DNA of 64,000 nucleotides from assembly GCF_017183135.1 (NCBI RefSeq), contig NZ_JADDXW010000009.1:1-64000 (forward strand). Reading direction: 5' to 3'. Of the stretch, positions 8,481-16,423 are shown piece after piece. The notes under the pieces were generated by a model that searched no databases, was not told where the DNA came from, and saw only the letters and a list, made by a program, of their open reading frames with translations. The translations under genes were made by a program, and so were the position numbers. Within the stretch, counting starts at the first letter, position 1; each line of letters starts with the position of its first letter. Source of the DNA: Aurantimonas marina. Lineage in GTDB: Bacteria; Pseudomonadota; Alphaproteobacteria; Rhizobiales; Rhizobiaceae.

Positions 8481-8621
8481 ATGCCGAGAACGAGGAACCC
8501 ATACCCGTCTGAATTCAAGGAGCAGATCGTTGCCCTGGCGCGAGCGGGACGGGGCGTCGGAGTGAGACAGTGGTTCAGCGGTTGTCGATCGACGGGTGCG
8601 GCTGTGACAGGCCGGCCGTGA
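8481..8621 (+). pseudogene. Remnant of an IS3-family OrfA, N-terminal 28 residues
   Basis: After a GGAG ribosome site, an ATG at 8481 reads MPRTRNPYPSEFKEQIVALA and ARAGRGV, the start of the helix-turn-helix OrfA protein of IS3-type elements. Similarity then ends and the frame stops at 8621. The sequence just upstream (8420-8450) looks like the terminal part of such an element. A 15-base inverted repeat, CCATTT-CTG-AAATGG, lies at 8405-8419 at the junction with the oppositely oriented OrfB remnant, so two elements or an inverted rearranged element met here. Confidence 0.7.
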
Positions 8622-8640
8622 CGCTACGCGGCTGTCATGG

Positions 8641-9372
8641 TCACTGGTCGGTGGCCACGACCGCAAGGGCGCCATTCTCGTTCGCGGGTTCCTCGATCGT
8701 CGACAGAAAACGAAGCTTGGCACGCTGAACGTGCCGGAAGAAGGCTTCATGTGCCCGGTTGATGTTTCCCGAAGCCAGCGCATCGACCATCTCGCGATGC
8801 TCGTAATTCGAGACCGAAAGCCCCTTCGCCTGCACAAGAGTGCGGGTGCGGCAGAGATGCAGACGATCGACAAAGCTCTGATACTCGCTGACCAGCGTTT
8901 TGTTGCCTGTTGACGTGACGAGGAACGCGTGGAACGCGAGGTTGACAGGGTAATAGGCGTCGAAGTCGCCATTGGCGGCGTGCCCGTCCATCGTCTTCAG
9001 GAACGCCTTCAACTTCAGCAGCATTTCGTCTGTCAGCCGGTCGGCGAGCAGGCGTCCCGCCAGCCCGAAGATCGCGGACCGCAGGTCGTAAATTTCCAAG
9101 GCCTCCTCGACCGGAATCTGCCGCACGAAGACACCACGGTTGCGGACGACATCGACGAGCCCCCTTGCGTTGAGGCTTCGCATCGCCTCTCGCAGTGGTC
9201 CGCGACTCATGCCGAAGCGGTTGGCGAGCTGGAACTCGTTCAGCCGTTCGCCTGGCTGCAACTTGCCGCCGAGGATCAGGCGTTCGATCTCCTTCTCGAC
9301 AACGCTGGTCAGGGACGACGTCTTCAGGGTCACGAGTTCGCTGCTCTCGCCGGGACCTTCAATTGTCGACAT
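8641..9372 (-). CDS. GntR family transcriptional regulator, FadR/FCD subgroup
   Basis: The product has an N-terminal winged helix-turn-helix (EKEIERLILGGKLQPGERLNE, shortened here to its first part, then RFGMSRGPLREAMRSL) and a C-terminal all-helical FCD ligand domain with metal-binding type residues (Asp in FDAYYPVN, His in NLAFHAFL, His in RHVQRAK). FCD regulators usually repress catabolic operons and are released by a carboxylic acid effector. The start at 9372 has a GAGGAAG site; an upstream ATG at 9435 is less likely. It is the last gene of a minus-strand run behind an IMDH-like dehydrogenase. Three TTGTyAACAr sites in promoter regions up to 7 kb away (12627, 16191, 16328) are good candidates for its operators. 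Confidence 0.88.
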   Translation of the reverse strand: MSTIEGPGESSELVTLKTSSLTSVVEKEIERLILGGKLQPGERLNEFQLANRFGMSRGPLREAMRSLNARGLVDVVRNRGVFVRQIPVEEALEIYDLRSAIFGLAGRLLADRLTDEMLLKLKAFLKTMDGHAANGDFDAYYPVNLAFHAFLVTSTGNKTLVSEYQSFVDRLHLCRTRTLVQAKGLSVSNYEHREMVDALASGNINRAHEAFFRHVQRAKLRFLSTIEEPANENGALAVVATDQ

Positions 9373-9472
9373 TGCTTCAACTTCCTCGACCGCTTTAATT
9401 TCGCGATCTTCTACGCGAAGTGCTCGCGATTTCAAAAAATCGGTCCTTACCGGTCGATTGCCGACAATTCGA

Positions 9473-10597
9473 TCAAGATATGTCAGCGCCTAGGGAACCA
9501 AGACTGGATCTGCCTCCCGCCGATTTCTGCCGGATGGCGGCCAGAATGGCCCCGACCATGTCGCGCTGCGTTCCGGTTCCCCGGATATCCTGTGTGCGGG
9601 TCGCCGGGGTCGAGAGTGCGTGGTCGATGCCCCGCTTCATCAACGCAGCCGCCTCGACGGCAGCGGGAATGTCGCGCCGCCGGCCGAGCCAGTCGAACAG
9701 CATGCGTGTCGATTCGACCATGGCGAAGGGATTGGCGATTCCCTTCCCGGCGATGTCGGGAGCCGAGCCATGTGTCGCCTGAGCCATCGCGATCGAGCCA
9801 CGGCCGATGCAAAGGCCCGGGGCCATGCCGAGGCCGCCGACGAGACCGGCCGCTTCGTCGGTCAAAATATCGCCGAACATGTTGGTCGTGACGACGACGT
9901 CGAAGCTTTGCGGATCGCGGACGAGGCGCATCGCCATGGTGTCGACAATGACCTCGTCGACCGCGATGTCAGGAAATTCCTTGGCGACCTCGTAGCAGCT
10001 GTCGACGAACATGCCGCAGCCCAGCTTGAAGACCGTGTTCTTATGCACCAGCGTCAGTCGTTTCTTGCGGGAGCGGGCGATTTCCAGCGCAGCTCGCGCC
10101 ACCTTGCGGCTTCCCTCCTTGCTGATCACCCGCACGGAAATCGTGACATCCTCGGTGGGGCGGAACTCGCCCGACCCCATGACGACGTTGCGGTCCGGCT
10201 GAAACCCTTCATTGTTCTCGCGCACGATGACGAGGTCGATGTCGTCGCGAAGGCACCCGATGTCGGCAAAGGAGCGGGTCGGGCGGACGTTGGCGAAGAG
10301 ATCGAAGTGTTTGCGCAGGATCGGATGCGGGTTGATGGCTTCGGACACCTTGGGATATTCGCGATGGCCGATTGGACCGAGAATCCATCCGTCGAGACGA
10401 CCGAGGGTGTCCAGGGTTCCGTCGGGCATGGTGTGACCGTGCGTGTCGAGCGCACGCCGGCCGATTGGGACCTCAGTCCAGTCTATGGAGAGACCGGCGC
10501 GATCCGCCGCCGCACGGGCAACCTCGACGGAGGCGGGTACGACTTCGTGGCCAATGTCGTCGCCTTCGAGGATGCCGATCTTAAGGGTCTGGCTCAT
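9473..10597 (-). CDS. Isocitrate/isopropylmalate dehydrogenase family enzyme
   Basis: The 374-residue protein belongs to the beta-decarboxylating hydroxyacid dehydrogenases. It begins KIGILEGDDIGHEVV (the family GDGIG motif with D for G), has the substrate Arg in FANVRPTRSF, VIVRENNEGF, a catalytic Lys in LVHKNTVFKLG, Asp ligands in VDTMAMRLVRD and TNMFGDILTDEAAGL, and the NAD site HGSAPDIAGKGIANP. These enzymes oxidise and decarboxylate (2R,3S)-3-substituted malates. It is probably not leuB or icd because it sits in a catabolic run 18 bases after a MmgE/PrpD gene and before a GntR regulator. It has a GGGAGG ribosome site. Substrate unknown; the pairing suggests that a dehydratase or isomerase product feeds it. 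Confidence 0.87.
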   Translation of the reverse strand: MSQTLKIGILEGDDIGHEVVPASVEVARAAADRAGLSIDWTEVPIGRRALDTHGHTMPDGTLDTLGRLDGWILGPIGHREYPKVSEAINPHPILRKHFDLFANVRPTRSFADIGCLRDDIDLVIVRENNEGFQPDRNVVMGSGEFRPTEDVTISVRVISKEGSRKVARAALEIARSRKKRLTLVHKNTVFKLGCGMFVDSCYEVAKEFPDIAVDEVIVDTMAMRLVRDPQSFDVVVTTNMFGDILTDEAAGLVGGLGMAPGLCIGRGSIAMAQATHGSAPDIAGKGIANPFAMVESTRMLFDWLGRRRDIPAAVEAAALMKRGIDHALSTPATRTQDIRGTGTQRDMVGAILAAIRQKSAGGRSSLGSLGADIS

Positions 10598-10615
10598 CCG
10601 CGTCGTGCCTCCCGA

Positions 10616-11983
10616 CTACTCTGCCGCCGAGCAGACCGGCTCGACAACCGCTTGGCGCGCGACATCGCCGGCATCGGCCAGAGTTTCGATCCGCCAGGCG
10701 GCGTCAAGGATCGCGCGGGTCTGTCCCTCTCCAACGACGAGTTCCGACTGGCGCGTGAACTTGGCGTCGAGCTGCTCGTCCGTCAGTGGCCGCTCGCGGC
10801 TGCCGATGGCGCGTTCGATGTGCTTGCGCAGGGTCGACCCGTCGGTGAAGGTCACGTCGATGGTGACGGAGGCCTCGTGGATGCTCGGATCCGAAGCGGC
10901 CTTCACCTTATCGCGAAGGGCAATGATGTCGGCCCGGTTCACCATCTCGTCGGTGAAGGCGGTGGGTGATCCGTCGCCCTCGATGAGAGCGCTGGCCGCG
11001 GCGTGATAGACGCTGAATTTGCCCTCGAGCCCGGTCTTCGGGCTGGTCTTTCCAGTCAGTTCCAGCACCAACGGATGCGTCGTCAGTTTCACGGACTGGA
11101 TGTCACCGACCTTGTCGCCGATCTCGTTTCGGATCTGCTGGCAGCCGTCGATGGTCGGATGGATGACGATACCGCAGGCGAAGGGCTTGTAGCTGTTGAG
11201 CGCGGCTTCCCAGCTTGTGCCGAGGCCGTCGAGAATCTCGCTATAGTCCTGCTTGTCGGAGAGGACGTTGGCGAAGCCCCGTGGTGCCTCGATGCCCTGC
11301 AACGAGCTGTCGAATCCGGCTTCCGCCAGGAAGGCCGACATGGCGCCATTCTGCGCGGCCCGGCCAGGGTGGAAGCTCTTGGTCATCGTTCCGAACATTT
11401 CGCGAAGGCCGGCGGATTGCGTCGCCGCGAGACCCAGGGCCCACTGCATCTGCATCTTGTCGAGACCGATTGCGTGGCCAACCGCCGCGGCGGCGCCGAA
11501 GACGCCGGTGGTTCCGGTGATGTGCCAGCCGCGGTCGTAATGCTGGGGGTACACGCAGTTGCCGATCCGGCACTCGACCTCGATCCCGACCAACATCGAG
11601 GTGATCAGGTCGCGGCCGCTCATGGGCCGTGCCTCGGCAAGTGCCAGCAGGGCGGAGGCCACCGGCCCGGCGGGATGGATGATGGTTTTCAGGTGGGTGT
11701 CGTCGTAATCGAGGACGTGCGAGGAAATGCCGTTCACCAGCGCGGCATGAAGGACGTCAAGACGCTCCTTGCGGCCGAGGACGCCCGAGGTCCGCGGACC
11801 CGAGAACGCGTCGACCGCCCTGAGCGCCGCGTCGACGGTTTCGTGGCTGGCGCCACCGACGGCGCAGCCGACCCAATTGACGAAGGTGCGCACGCCTTCT
11901 CGGCGAACGTCCTCCGGAATGGCGCGGTCCTGAACGCCCACGATCCATTCGGCGAGAGTGCTGGTGACATGTGGTGCGGTCAT
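10616..11983 (-). CDS. MmgE/PrpD family protein (copy 1)
   Basis: This 455-residue protein belongs to the family of 2-methylcitrate dehydratase (PrpD) and cis-aconitate decarboxylase. Visible family segments are the N-terminal NWVGCAVGGASHETVDAAL, the substrate-proximal HVLDYDDTH near residue 85, AGPVASALLALAEA, and SFHPGRAAQNGAMSAFLA near 205. The family is cofactor-free and dehydrates, decarboxylates or isomerises branched or tricarboxylic acids. The gene is cotranscribed with the dehydrogenase 18 bases downstream. It has a GGAG site before its ATG. A decayed SDR lies upstream on the same strand. Two more members of this family occur in the window. Confidence 0.88.
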   Translation of the reverse strand: MTAPHVTSTLAEWIVGVQDRAIPEDVRREGVRTFVNWVGCAVGGASHETVDAALRAVDAFSGPRTSGVLGRKERLDVLHAALVNGISSHVLDYDDTHLKTIIHPAGPVASALLALAEARPMSGRDLITSMLVGIEVECRIGNCVYPQHYDRGWHITGTTGVFGAAAAVGHAIGLDKMQMQWALGLAATQSAGLREMFGTMTKSFHPGRAAQNGAMSAFLAEAGFDSSLQGIEAPRGFANVLSDKQDYSEILDGLGTSWEAALNSYKPFACGIVIHPTIDGCQQIRNEIGDKVGDIQSVKLTTHPLVLELTGKTSPKTGLEGKFSVYHAAASALIEGDGSPTAFTDEMVNRADIIALRDKVKAASDPSIHEASVTIDVTFTDGSTLRKHIERAIGSRERPLTDEQLDAKFTRQSELVVGEGQTRAILDAAWRIETLADAGDVARQAVVEPVCSAAE

Positions 11984-12048
11984 TGCTTAGGTCTCCGTAA
12001 GATACTTGCGGCCGGCCGCGGTTTGGACGTCCGGCGAGGTGAGCGGGC

Positions 12049-12528
12049 TTAGGGCAACCCTCGGGCGATGCCGTCGTCGACATTGACGGCTTGTCCCGTG
12101 ACGTAGGAGGCGAGGGGGCTGGCAAGCCAGGCGATCATGATCGCAACCTCGCCCGGATCGGCGAAGCGTCCGAGCGGGATCTCGTGGGAAAACTCGGCCA
12201 GAATTGTCGAGCGGTCCGTGCCGCGCTCTGCCGTCATCTTGTCGGCGCGTGTCGTTCATAGGGGCGCCAACGTGCGGCCGGGGGCGACGCAATTGACGCG
12301 AATACCGGCCTCGGCGAATTCGGTGGCCAGCGTGTTTGTCAGCCCGAGCAGCCCGGCCTTGTGGATGAAGGGACGCCCGCTATCGTCGGGGCGATCGTTC
12401 ACGTTGGGGTCAGCCAAGTCGGTCTCGACAAACAGGTCGGTCCCGATAAATCGTCCGGCGAAAGCCGCAAGGCCGCATCCTTGGCTGTGGGGCACCGGGA
12501 AAGTTCGTCTCGATCCGTTGGATGCTCA
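12049..12528 (-). pseudogene. Decayed short-chain dehydrogenase/reductase
   Basis: A start (MSIQRIETNFPG) is visible at 12528, then a frame change and loss of the whole GxxxGxG nucleotide motif. The later frame reads AAFAGRFIGTDL, HKAGLLGLTNTLATEFAEAG, RVNCVAPGRT and LAPL, an in-frame TGA at 12256-12258, and continues in the same frame TTRADKMTAERG, IPLGRFADPGEVA, then the SDR end SYVTGQAVNVDDG. The catalytic YxxxK region is reduced to the Lys. The gene therefore has at least one internal deletion, one frameshift and one nonsense codon. It was probably the first gene of the operon with MmgE/PrpD copy 1, so the pathway may have lost or replaced an oxidoreductase step. Confidence 0.75.
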
Positions 12529-12626
12529 TCACGTGTCTCGCCGTCTGTCTTGCGATCTGCAAAAGTCGACCCGTCCCGGCGCGGTCGCGGGGAGGTCGAC
12601 GATCTATAGACAGGCGCATCTTAAAA

Positions 12627-12636
12627 TTGTCAACAG
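12627..12636. promoter_or_regulatory. FadR-type operator candidate TTGTCAACAG
   Basis: The site matches TnGTnnACnA except the last base and shares TTGTCAACA with the site at 16192. It lies about 100 bases upstream of the SDR pseudogene start, so in the promoter region of the operon that holds MmgE/PrpD copy 1 and its dehydrogenase. A weaker version, TTGCTAACAC, occurs at 12759-12768. Confidence 0.5.
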
Positions 12637-12649
12637 AAGACAGGACCTC

Positions 12650-12778
12650 TTAAGCCACGGACTCCATGCGGATTTCCTCGTCTCTTCGCACGCTCAACGA
12701 GTTGACCTCCCAATCAGTCGGCTTGGGCGGTAGATTGGGTGGAAAGCCGGGATGCTTATTGCTAACACCGGGCGTCAT
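12650..12778 (-). CDS. Doubtful 42-residue ORF
   Basis: The minus frame from ATG 12778 reads MTPGVSNKHPGFPPNLPPK and continues with a charged segment ending RMESVA. The composition is protein-like and about two thirds of third codon positions are G or C, but the start has no proper ribosome site and no family is recognised. It may be the tail of a decayed gene, since open reading continues a few codons upstream of the ATG. Confidence 0.2.
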   Translation of the reverse strand: MTPGVSNKHPGFPPNLPPKPTDWEVNSLSVRRDEEIRMESVA

Positions 12779-12888
12779 CCCCGAAATCGGCTCATAACCA
12801 TTGCAGAGTCAGGGCGAGCAGAGTGGACTGTCCGCTGCGGCTCTCCCGCCATCGTCCTGGGAAAGATCCATGCCGCTGCGGGCTTCAG

Positions 12889-14475
12889 CTATGGGGGACG
12901 GGCTGGCGACAGTTGAAATTCGTTCCGCTCCGCCTCGTCAAGCTGCCCTACGAGCCCCATCTCCCAGGCCAGGTATCGGCGGGAGGCGTCGAGATTGCCG
13001 TCGTGGCGATCGTGGACGAAGCGAGCAAAGTCGATCGCTTCCGCGTCGCTCGGGATCGAGGGGGACGCCGCCTTCTTCGCACCGGCGTCCAGCAGCGCGG
13101 CATGCCCGCCGGCGACCACCGCGAAGTCCGAGCGAGCGAGGGCGTCGAGGTCGCGCGCCGCTCCGATGAGAACCGCGTCGTCGTCGACGATTAATAGTAT
13201 CTGTCTTCGGTCCCGTGCGACTGTTCCCGACAAGTTTGACCGGGTCGCCCAGACGGCGCCTTCCGCGTGGCTCTCACGGTAAGCCAGCGACGACCGGAGA
13301 TCGATCAACAGCGCCCGACCTGAACCCGTTGCATCGAGCGCCGCGCGGGCTTCGACGAATTTCGGCGAAACGGCCGTCGATGGTTTCGGTGCGCCATCCT
13401 GCTCTAATGCCCGCAACGCATCGTCGATCAAGGCAATTACCGGTTCGAAGCCGAGCTGACGCAGCCAGAATGCCGCAAGGCCGGCGCGGATGCCGAGATC
13501 ATCACAGAGAACCAGCCTGGCATGCCGGACGCCGACATATTGGTCGGTCGCCTGAACCAGTTGGCCGCTCGGCGCATGCGGTGCGAAGGCGAGGGGGTCG
13601 GCGAGCGCTTCCGCTTCGGATCGGACGTCGAAGGCGAAAGTCGTCCGCGCCGGATCGGCCAGAAGGCTTTGCACGTCAGCAGACGACACGACGGGAATAC
13701 GCCATCGTTCGAGAAAGCTTTCCGCTCGCTCGCGACCCGCGGCCCGCGATGCCTCGTCGAGGGAAGGAAAGGCGGTCGCCGTCACGCCACGTACTAGGTC
13801 ATGGCCGGCCAGCGCCCAGCCTTGCGTACCATTTTCGAGCGCGTAGACCGGTCCCACGTGACCCGTCAATCGCAGTCCGATCGCGCCGACGATGCCGCGA
13901 GTCCGCCCGGCGCAGCTGATGACGACCGGCTTGTCTTCCGGCAATTCCAGGGCGGCGACACGATGGGCCAATTCTCCATTCGGAAGGCAGACGGCTCCGG
14001 GGACGTGCATCTTGCGAAACTCGGCCGGCGGCCTTGCGTCGAACAGCGCGACGTTGCCGGCGCCATGCCATGCAACCAAGGTCTGCGGCGCAACAACGTC
14101 CGGCCGCCACTCATGCTCGGCAAGTTCGCCGAGCGTCTTGGACGGCACGTTGACGCCTTTGAACAGCGTGAAACCGGCCTGGAGCCAGCCGGGCGCACCG
14201 CCGGCGACGAGGTTCAGATCGGTATAGCCAAGGGCCGAGAGATGGTGCGCCGCCACTACGGCAACGCCATCGCCGGCATCGATCAATAGCACGGGCACAT
14301 CGCGCCGCGGCACCAGCCGAGCCGCCTCCCGCTCGAGGCGGCTATAAGTGCAAGGGGCGGCGAAAAGCGGGTGCCCCTCGCAGAACTGGCCGGCCTCCCG
14401 GATGTCGAGAAACGCGATTTCGTCGCCGGAATGGACCAGAGTCTTCGCGGCTTGCGCGGTGATCGTGCGGATCAT
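12889..14475 (-). CDS. Four-domain rhodanese-related protein with one active-site cysteine
   Basis: The product (528 residues from ATG 14475) is built of four rhodanese-like repeats. Repeat 1 (about 1-110) reads AFLDIREAGQF and has LLIDAGDG where the active loop should be. Repeat 2 (about 125-245) reads ALFDARPPAEF and has the intact loop ISCAGRTRG with the catalytic Cys. Repeat 3 has FDVRSEAEA and loop LCDDLGIRA with Asp at the Cys position; repeat 4 has LIDLRSSLAYRESHAEG and an Asp-rich loop. So only repeat 2 should carry persulfide. The cytoplasmic protein lies between two MmgE/PrpD genes, 190 bases after copy 2, on the same strand. A sulfurtransfer step in a carboxylic acid regulon is unusual, so it may serve an organosulfur branch. 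Start 14475 is preferred over 14625 because repeat 1 begins right after it. Confidence 0.82.
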   Translation of the reverse strand: MIRTITAQAAKTLVHSGDEIAFLDIREAGQFCEGHPLFAAPCTYSRLEREAARLVPRRDVPVLLIDAGDGVAVVAAHHLSALGYTDLNLVAGGAPGWLQAGFTLFKGVNVPSKTLGELAEHEWRPDVVAPQTLVAWHGAGNVALFDARPPAEFRKMHVPGAVCLPNGELAHRVAALELPEDKPVVISCAGRTRGIVGAIGLRLTGHVGPVYALENGTQGWALAGHDLVRGVTATAFPSLDEASRAAGRERAESFLERWRIPVVSSADVQSLLADPARTTFAFDVRSEAEALADPLAFAPHAPSGQLVQATDQYVGVRHARLVLCDDLGIRAGLAAFWLRQLGFEPVIALIDDALRALEQDGAPKPSTAVSPKFVEARAALDATGSGRALLIDLRSSLAYRESHAEGAVWATRSNLSGTVARDRRQILLIVDDDAVLIGAARDLDALARSDFAVVAGGHAALLDAGAKKAASPSIPSDAEAIDFARFVHDRHDGNLDASRRYLAWEMGLVGQLDEAERNEFQLSPARPP

Positions 14476-14665
14476 CCTACGTATGGCTCCGGCTCGTTGC
14501 CCTGGAAGAATGTCCGAAACGCAGGCTCGATCAGGTCCGGACGGTATGGCCGCGATGGCAGTCGGAAATCGCCGCCAAGGGTCGGATCTGCGATCGCGTT
14601 CGCGAAAAGACCGGCCGGCCCGCATTCGCTCGCCCGGCCTTCAGCTGATGTCGATCCGCCTTTCG

Positions 14666-16102
14666 TCAGGCCGCGAGCGCGGCCGCCAGCTTGCCCATGT
14701 CAGTCGCCGTTTCCAGCGTTGCGACCATGTCGATGATCGCTTCGCTCTTGTCTTTCGGCCAGCGGGCGAATTCGGTGCAACCGCGGAACTTGTCCGCCAC
14801 CTCCTCGTAGCTCATCGGATTGGCCGGCGAGCCCTTGCCGAAATCGGCGCGGCCGGAAATCCTGCTTCCGTCCTTCATCTGGATGTCGAGGATCGTCGTC
14901 ATCTTGGCGTAGCCGGCGGCTTCCGCATCTGGGTGATTGTGAAAGTTGACGCGCTCGATCATCGCCCGCACGTCATCGCGCAACACCGTCTCGTCGGTGA
15001 ATTCGGGAAGGTTAGCGCGGCCGTCCAGCAGGAGGATCGCCATGCAGAACTCCATCGAGAACTTCGCCTGGAGTTCGTTCTGCGGGCGATGATGGATCAG
15101 GGCGTTCAGCATGTTGTGGTTGGTGCCGACGTCGATGCGTTCCACATCCTCGGCCTTGATACCGTGCTTGGCGATCAGCGACAGCATCTCGGTCATGCCT
15201 GGATGGGTGAGGGAGCCCGATGGATGCGGTTTGATGGAGATACCCGGATCGGCGAAGCTCCAGGGCGAGCCGAGCTTGCCGCGAATGGCGTTGAGGTCGT
15301 AGCCGCCGCCATGGGCCTGGAAGAAACCGCGCGGCGCCTCGAGGATCTTGTCGGTCGCGCTCCAGCCCATGCCGGCAAGATCGCAGGCGACGACGCCGGA
15401 TTCGGACGACCGGCCGGCATGGAACGGCTTCGTCATCGTCCCGAAATTCTCGCGCAGCCCGGCGCTCTGGCTGCCGGCGATCGATAGCGCGCGCTGCAGG
15501 GTCTCCTGGTCGAAGCCTCTCAGCTTACCGGCGGCCGAGGCCGCGGCGAATGTCCCACAGGTGGCGGTCGCGTGGAAGCCGTGCTGGTAATGCCTCGGCG
15601 AGATCGCCTCGGCGATCTTGCACTCGACATCGACGCCGACGAGATAGGCGGCGAGGAGATCGCGGCCGGTAAGGGACCGCAGTTCCGTTTCTGCGAAGGC
15701 CGCCGGCAGGCAGGGCGCCGTCGGATGGGTCAGCAGGCCGTAGACGCGATCCTCCGCGACGGCGAGCTGGGTATCGTCGTAATCGTCGGCATGGATGCCG
15801 ACGCCGTTGGCGAAGGCCGCGAAGCGCGACGGCACCTTGAGGCCGGTGCCCATGACCGTCGCTTTTCCAGCGCCGGCGACGTCCGAGACATGCTGCTGCA
15901 CATATTTGCCCGACATCGCGACCGAGCCGGACAACGCTAGCCCGAACCCGTCGAGGATCGATTTCTTGCCCAACTCCACGACACTGGTGGGAATGGCGTC
16001 GAAGCTGGTATCTAGAACGAAGGCCGCAACCTCGGCCGTCAGCCCTTCGCCGACGGACTGGTCGCTCTGCGGTGTGAAGTGGGTCGGTGCGCGCTGTTCC
16101 AT
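14666..16102 (-). CDS. MmgE/PrpD family protein (copy 2)
   Basis: A second member of the 2-methylcitrate dehydratase/cis-aconitate decarboxylase family, about 478 residues. It shows FGLALSGSVAMSGKY, the family's GIHADDYDDTQ segment, LTHPTAPCLPAAFAE and PFHAGRSSESGVVACDLA. I place the start at ATG 16102, which has a GAGGG site, rather than at 16168, which has none. The divergent neighbour is a tartrate dehydrogenase-like gene, and two operator-like palindromes lie between them. The pair mirrors the arrangement of copy 1 with its own dehydrogenase, so the two sets may act on related substrates or on two steps of one pathway. Confidence 0.88.
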   Translation of the reverse strand: MEQRAPTHFTPQSDQSVGEGLTAEVAAFVLDTSFDAIPTSVVELGKKSILDGFGLALSGSVAMSGKYVQQHVSDVAGAGKATVMGTGLKVPSRFAAFANGVGIHADDYDDTQLAVAEDRVYGLLTHPTAPCLPAAFAETELRSLTGRDLLAAYLVGVDVECKIAEAISPRHYQHGFHATATCGTFAAASAAGKLRGFDQETLQRALSIAGSQSAGLRENFGTMTKPFHAGRSSESGVVACDLAGMGWSATDKILEAPRGFFQAHGGGYDLNAIRGKLGSPWSFADPGISIKPHPSGSLTHPGMTEMLSLIAKHGIKAEDVERIDVGTNHNMLNALIHHRPQNELQAKFSMEFCMAILLLDGRANLPEFTDETVLRDDVRAMIERVNFHNHPDAEAAGYAKMTTILDIQMKDGSRISGRADFGKGSPANPMSYEEVADKFRGCTEFARWPKDKSEAIIDMVATLETATDMGKLAAALAA

Positions 16103-16190
16103 GCCTGGGCCCTCGTTTTGGATGCTCTGGGTGGTGTCCGCCTGGATGTCCGGCCGATGAGTCTGCATCAGCTATCAATTACATTTGCTT

Positions 16191-16202
16191 ATTGTCAACA
16201 AT
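16191..16202. promoter_or_regulatory. FadR-type operator candidate ATTGTCAACAAT
   Basis: Five-base arms ATTGT and ACAAT flank a CA centre; the core TTGTCAACAA fits TnGTnnACnA fully. The site is 89 bases before the chosen start of MmgE/PrpD copy 2, in the divergent promoter region with the tartrate dehydrogenase-like gene. The nearby GntR/FCD regulator is the likely binder. Confidence 0.6.
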
Positions 16203-16327
16203 TTTGCCTCGAAGCCGGTGCCGCTCCCGATTAGCTCTTATCAGGTGCGGATCGACGGTGTAGAGGCGAATCTGGAGGGGACGCGCGACTACGCCGCCGC
16301 CGGCGATTTGATTCATAACCGAGCCTG

Positions 16328-16337
16328 TTGTTAACAG
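16328..16337. promoter_or_regulatory. FadR-type operator candidate TTGTTAACAG
   Basis: The inner eight bases TGTTAACA are a perfect palindrome. The site lies 86 bases before the ATG of the tartrate dehydrogenase-like gene and about 130 bases from the companion site at 16191. Two sites in a divergent promoter would allow joint control of both directions by one dimeric regulator. Confidence 0.55.
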
Positions 16338-16423
16338 TATTCCGATGCGGTAACGCCCTCGAAGGCGAAATCGGCGAAGTACCCGGCGAGGAGGCCGGAC
16401 GGCAGCGAGGAGCGCGGGGAACG

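Larger units (their letters stand above)
12529..12888. other. 360-base stretch without a firm gene
   Basis: It holds the operator candidate at 12627, a doubtful 42-codon ORF at 12650-12778 and, on the minus strand at 12792-12850, a frame reading ESRSGQSTLLALTLQWL that resembles a Walker A region of an ABC ATPase (GESGSGKST) with the Lys changed to Gln. I regard the latter as a possible gene fragment only. The rest shows no recognisable feature. Confidence 0.4.

Noticed and set aside
9473-10597. leuB or icd as the identity of the dehydrogenase
   Set aside because: Motifs are family-wide only, and the context is a regulated catabolic block rather than leucine synthesis or the citric acid cycle.
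12137-12733. Plus-strand frame of about 200 codons over the decayed SDR
   Set aside because: No recognisable motif, while the minus strand shows clear though broken SDR segments.
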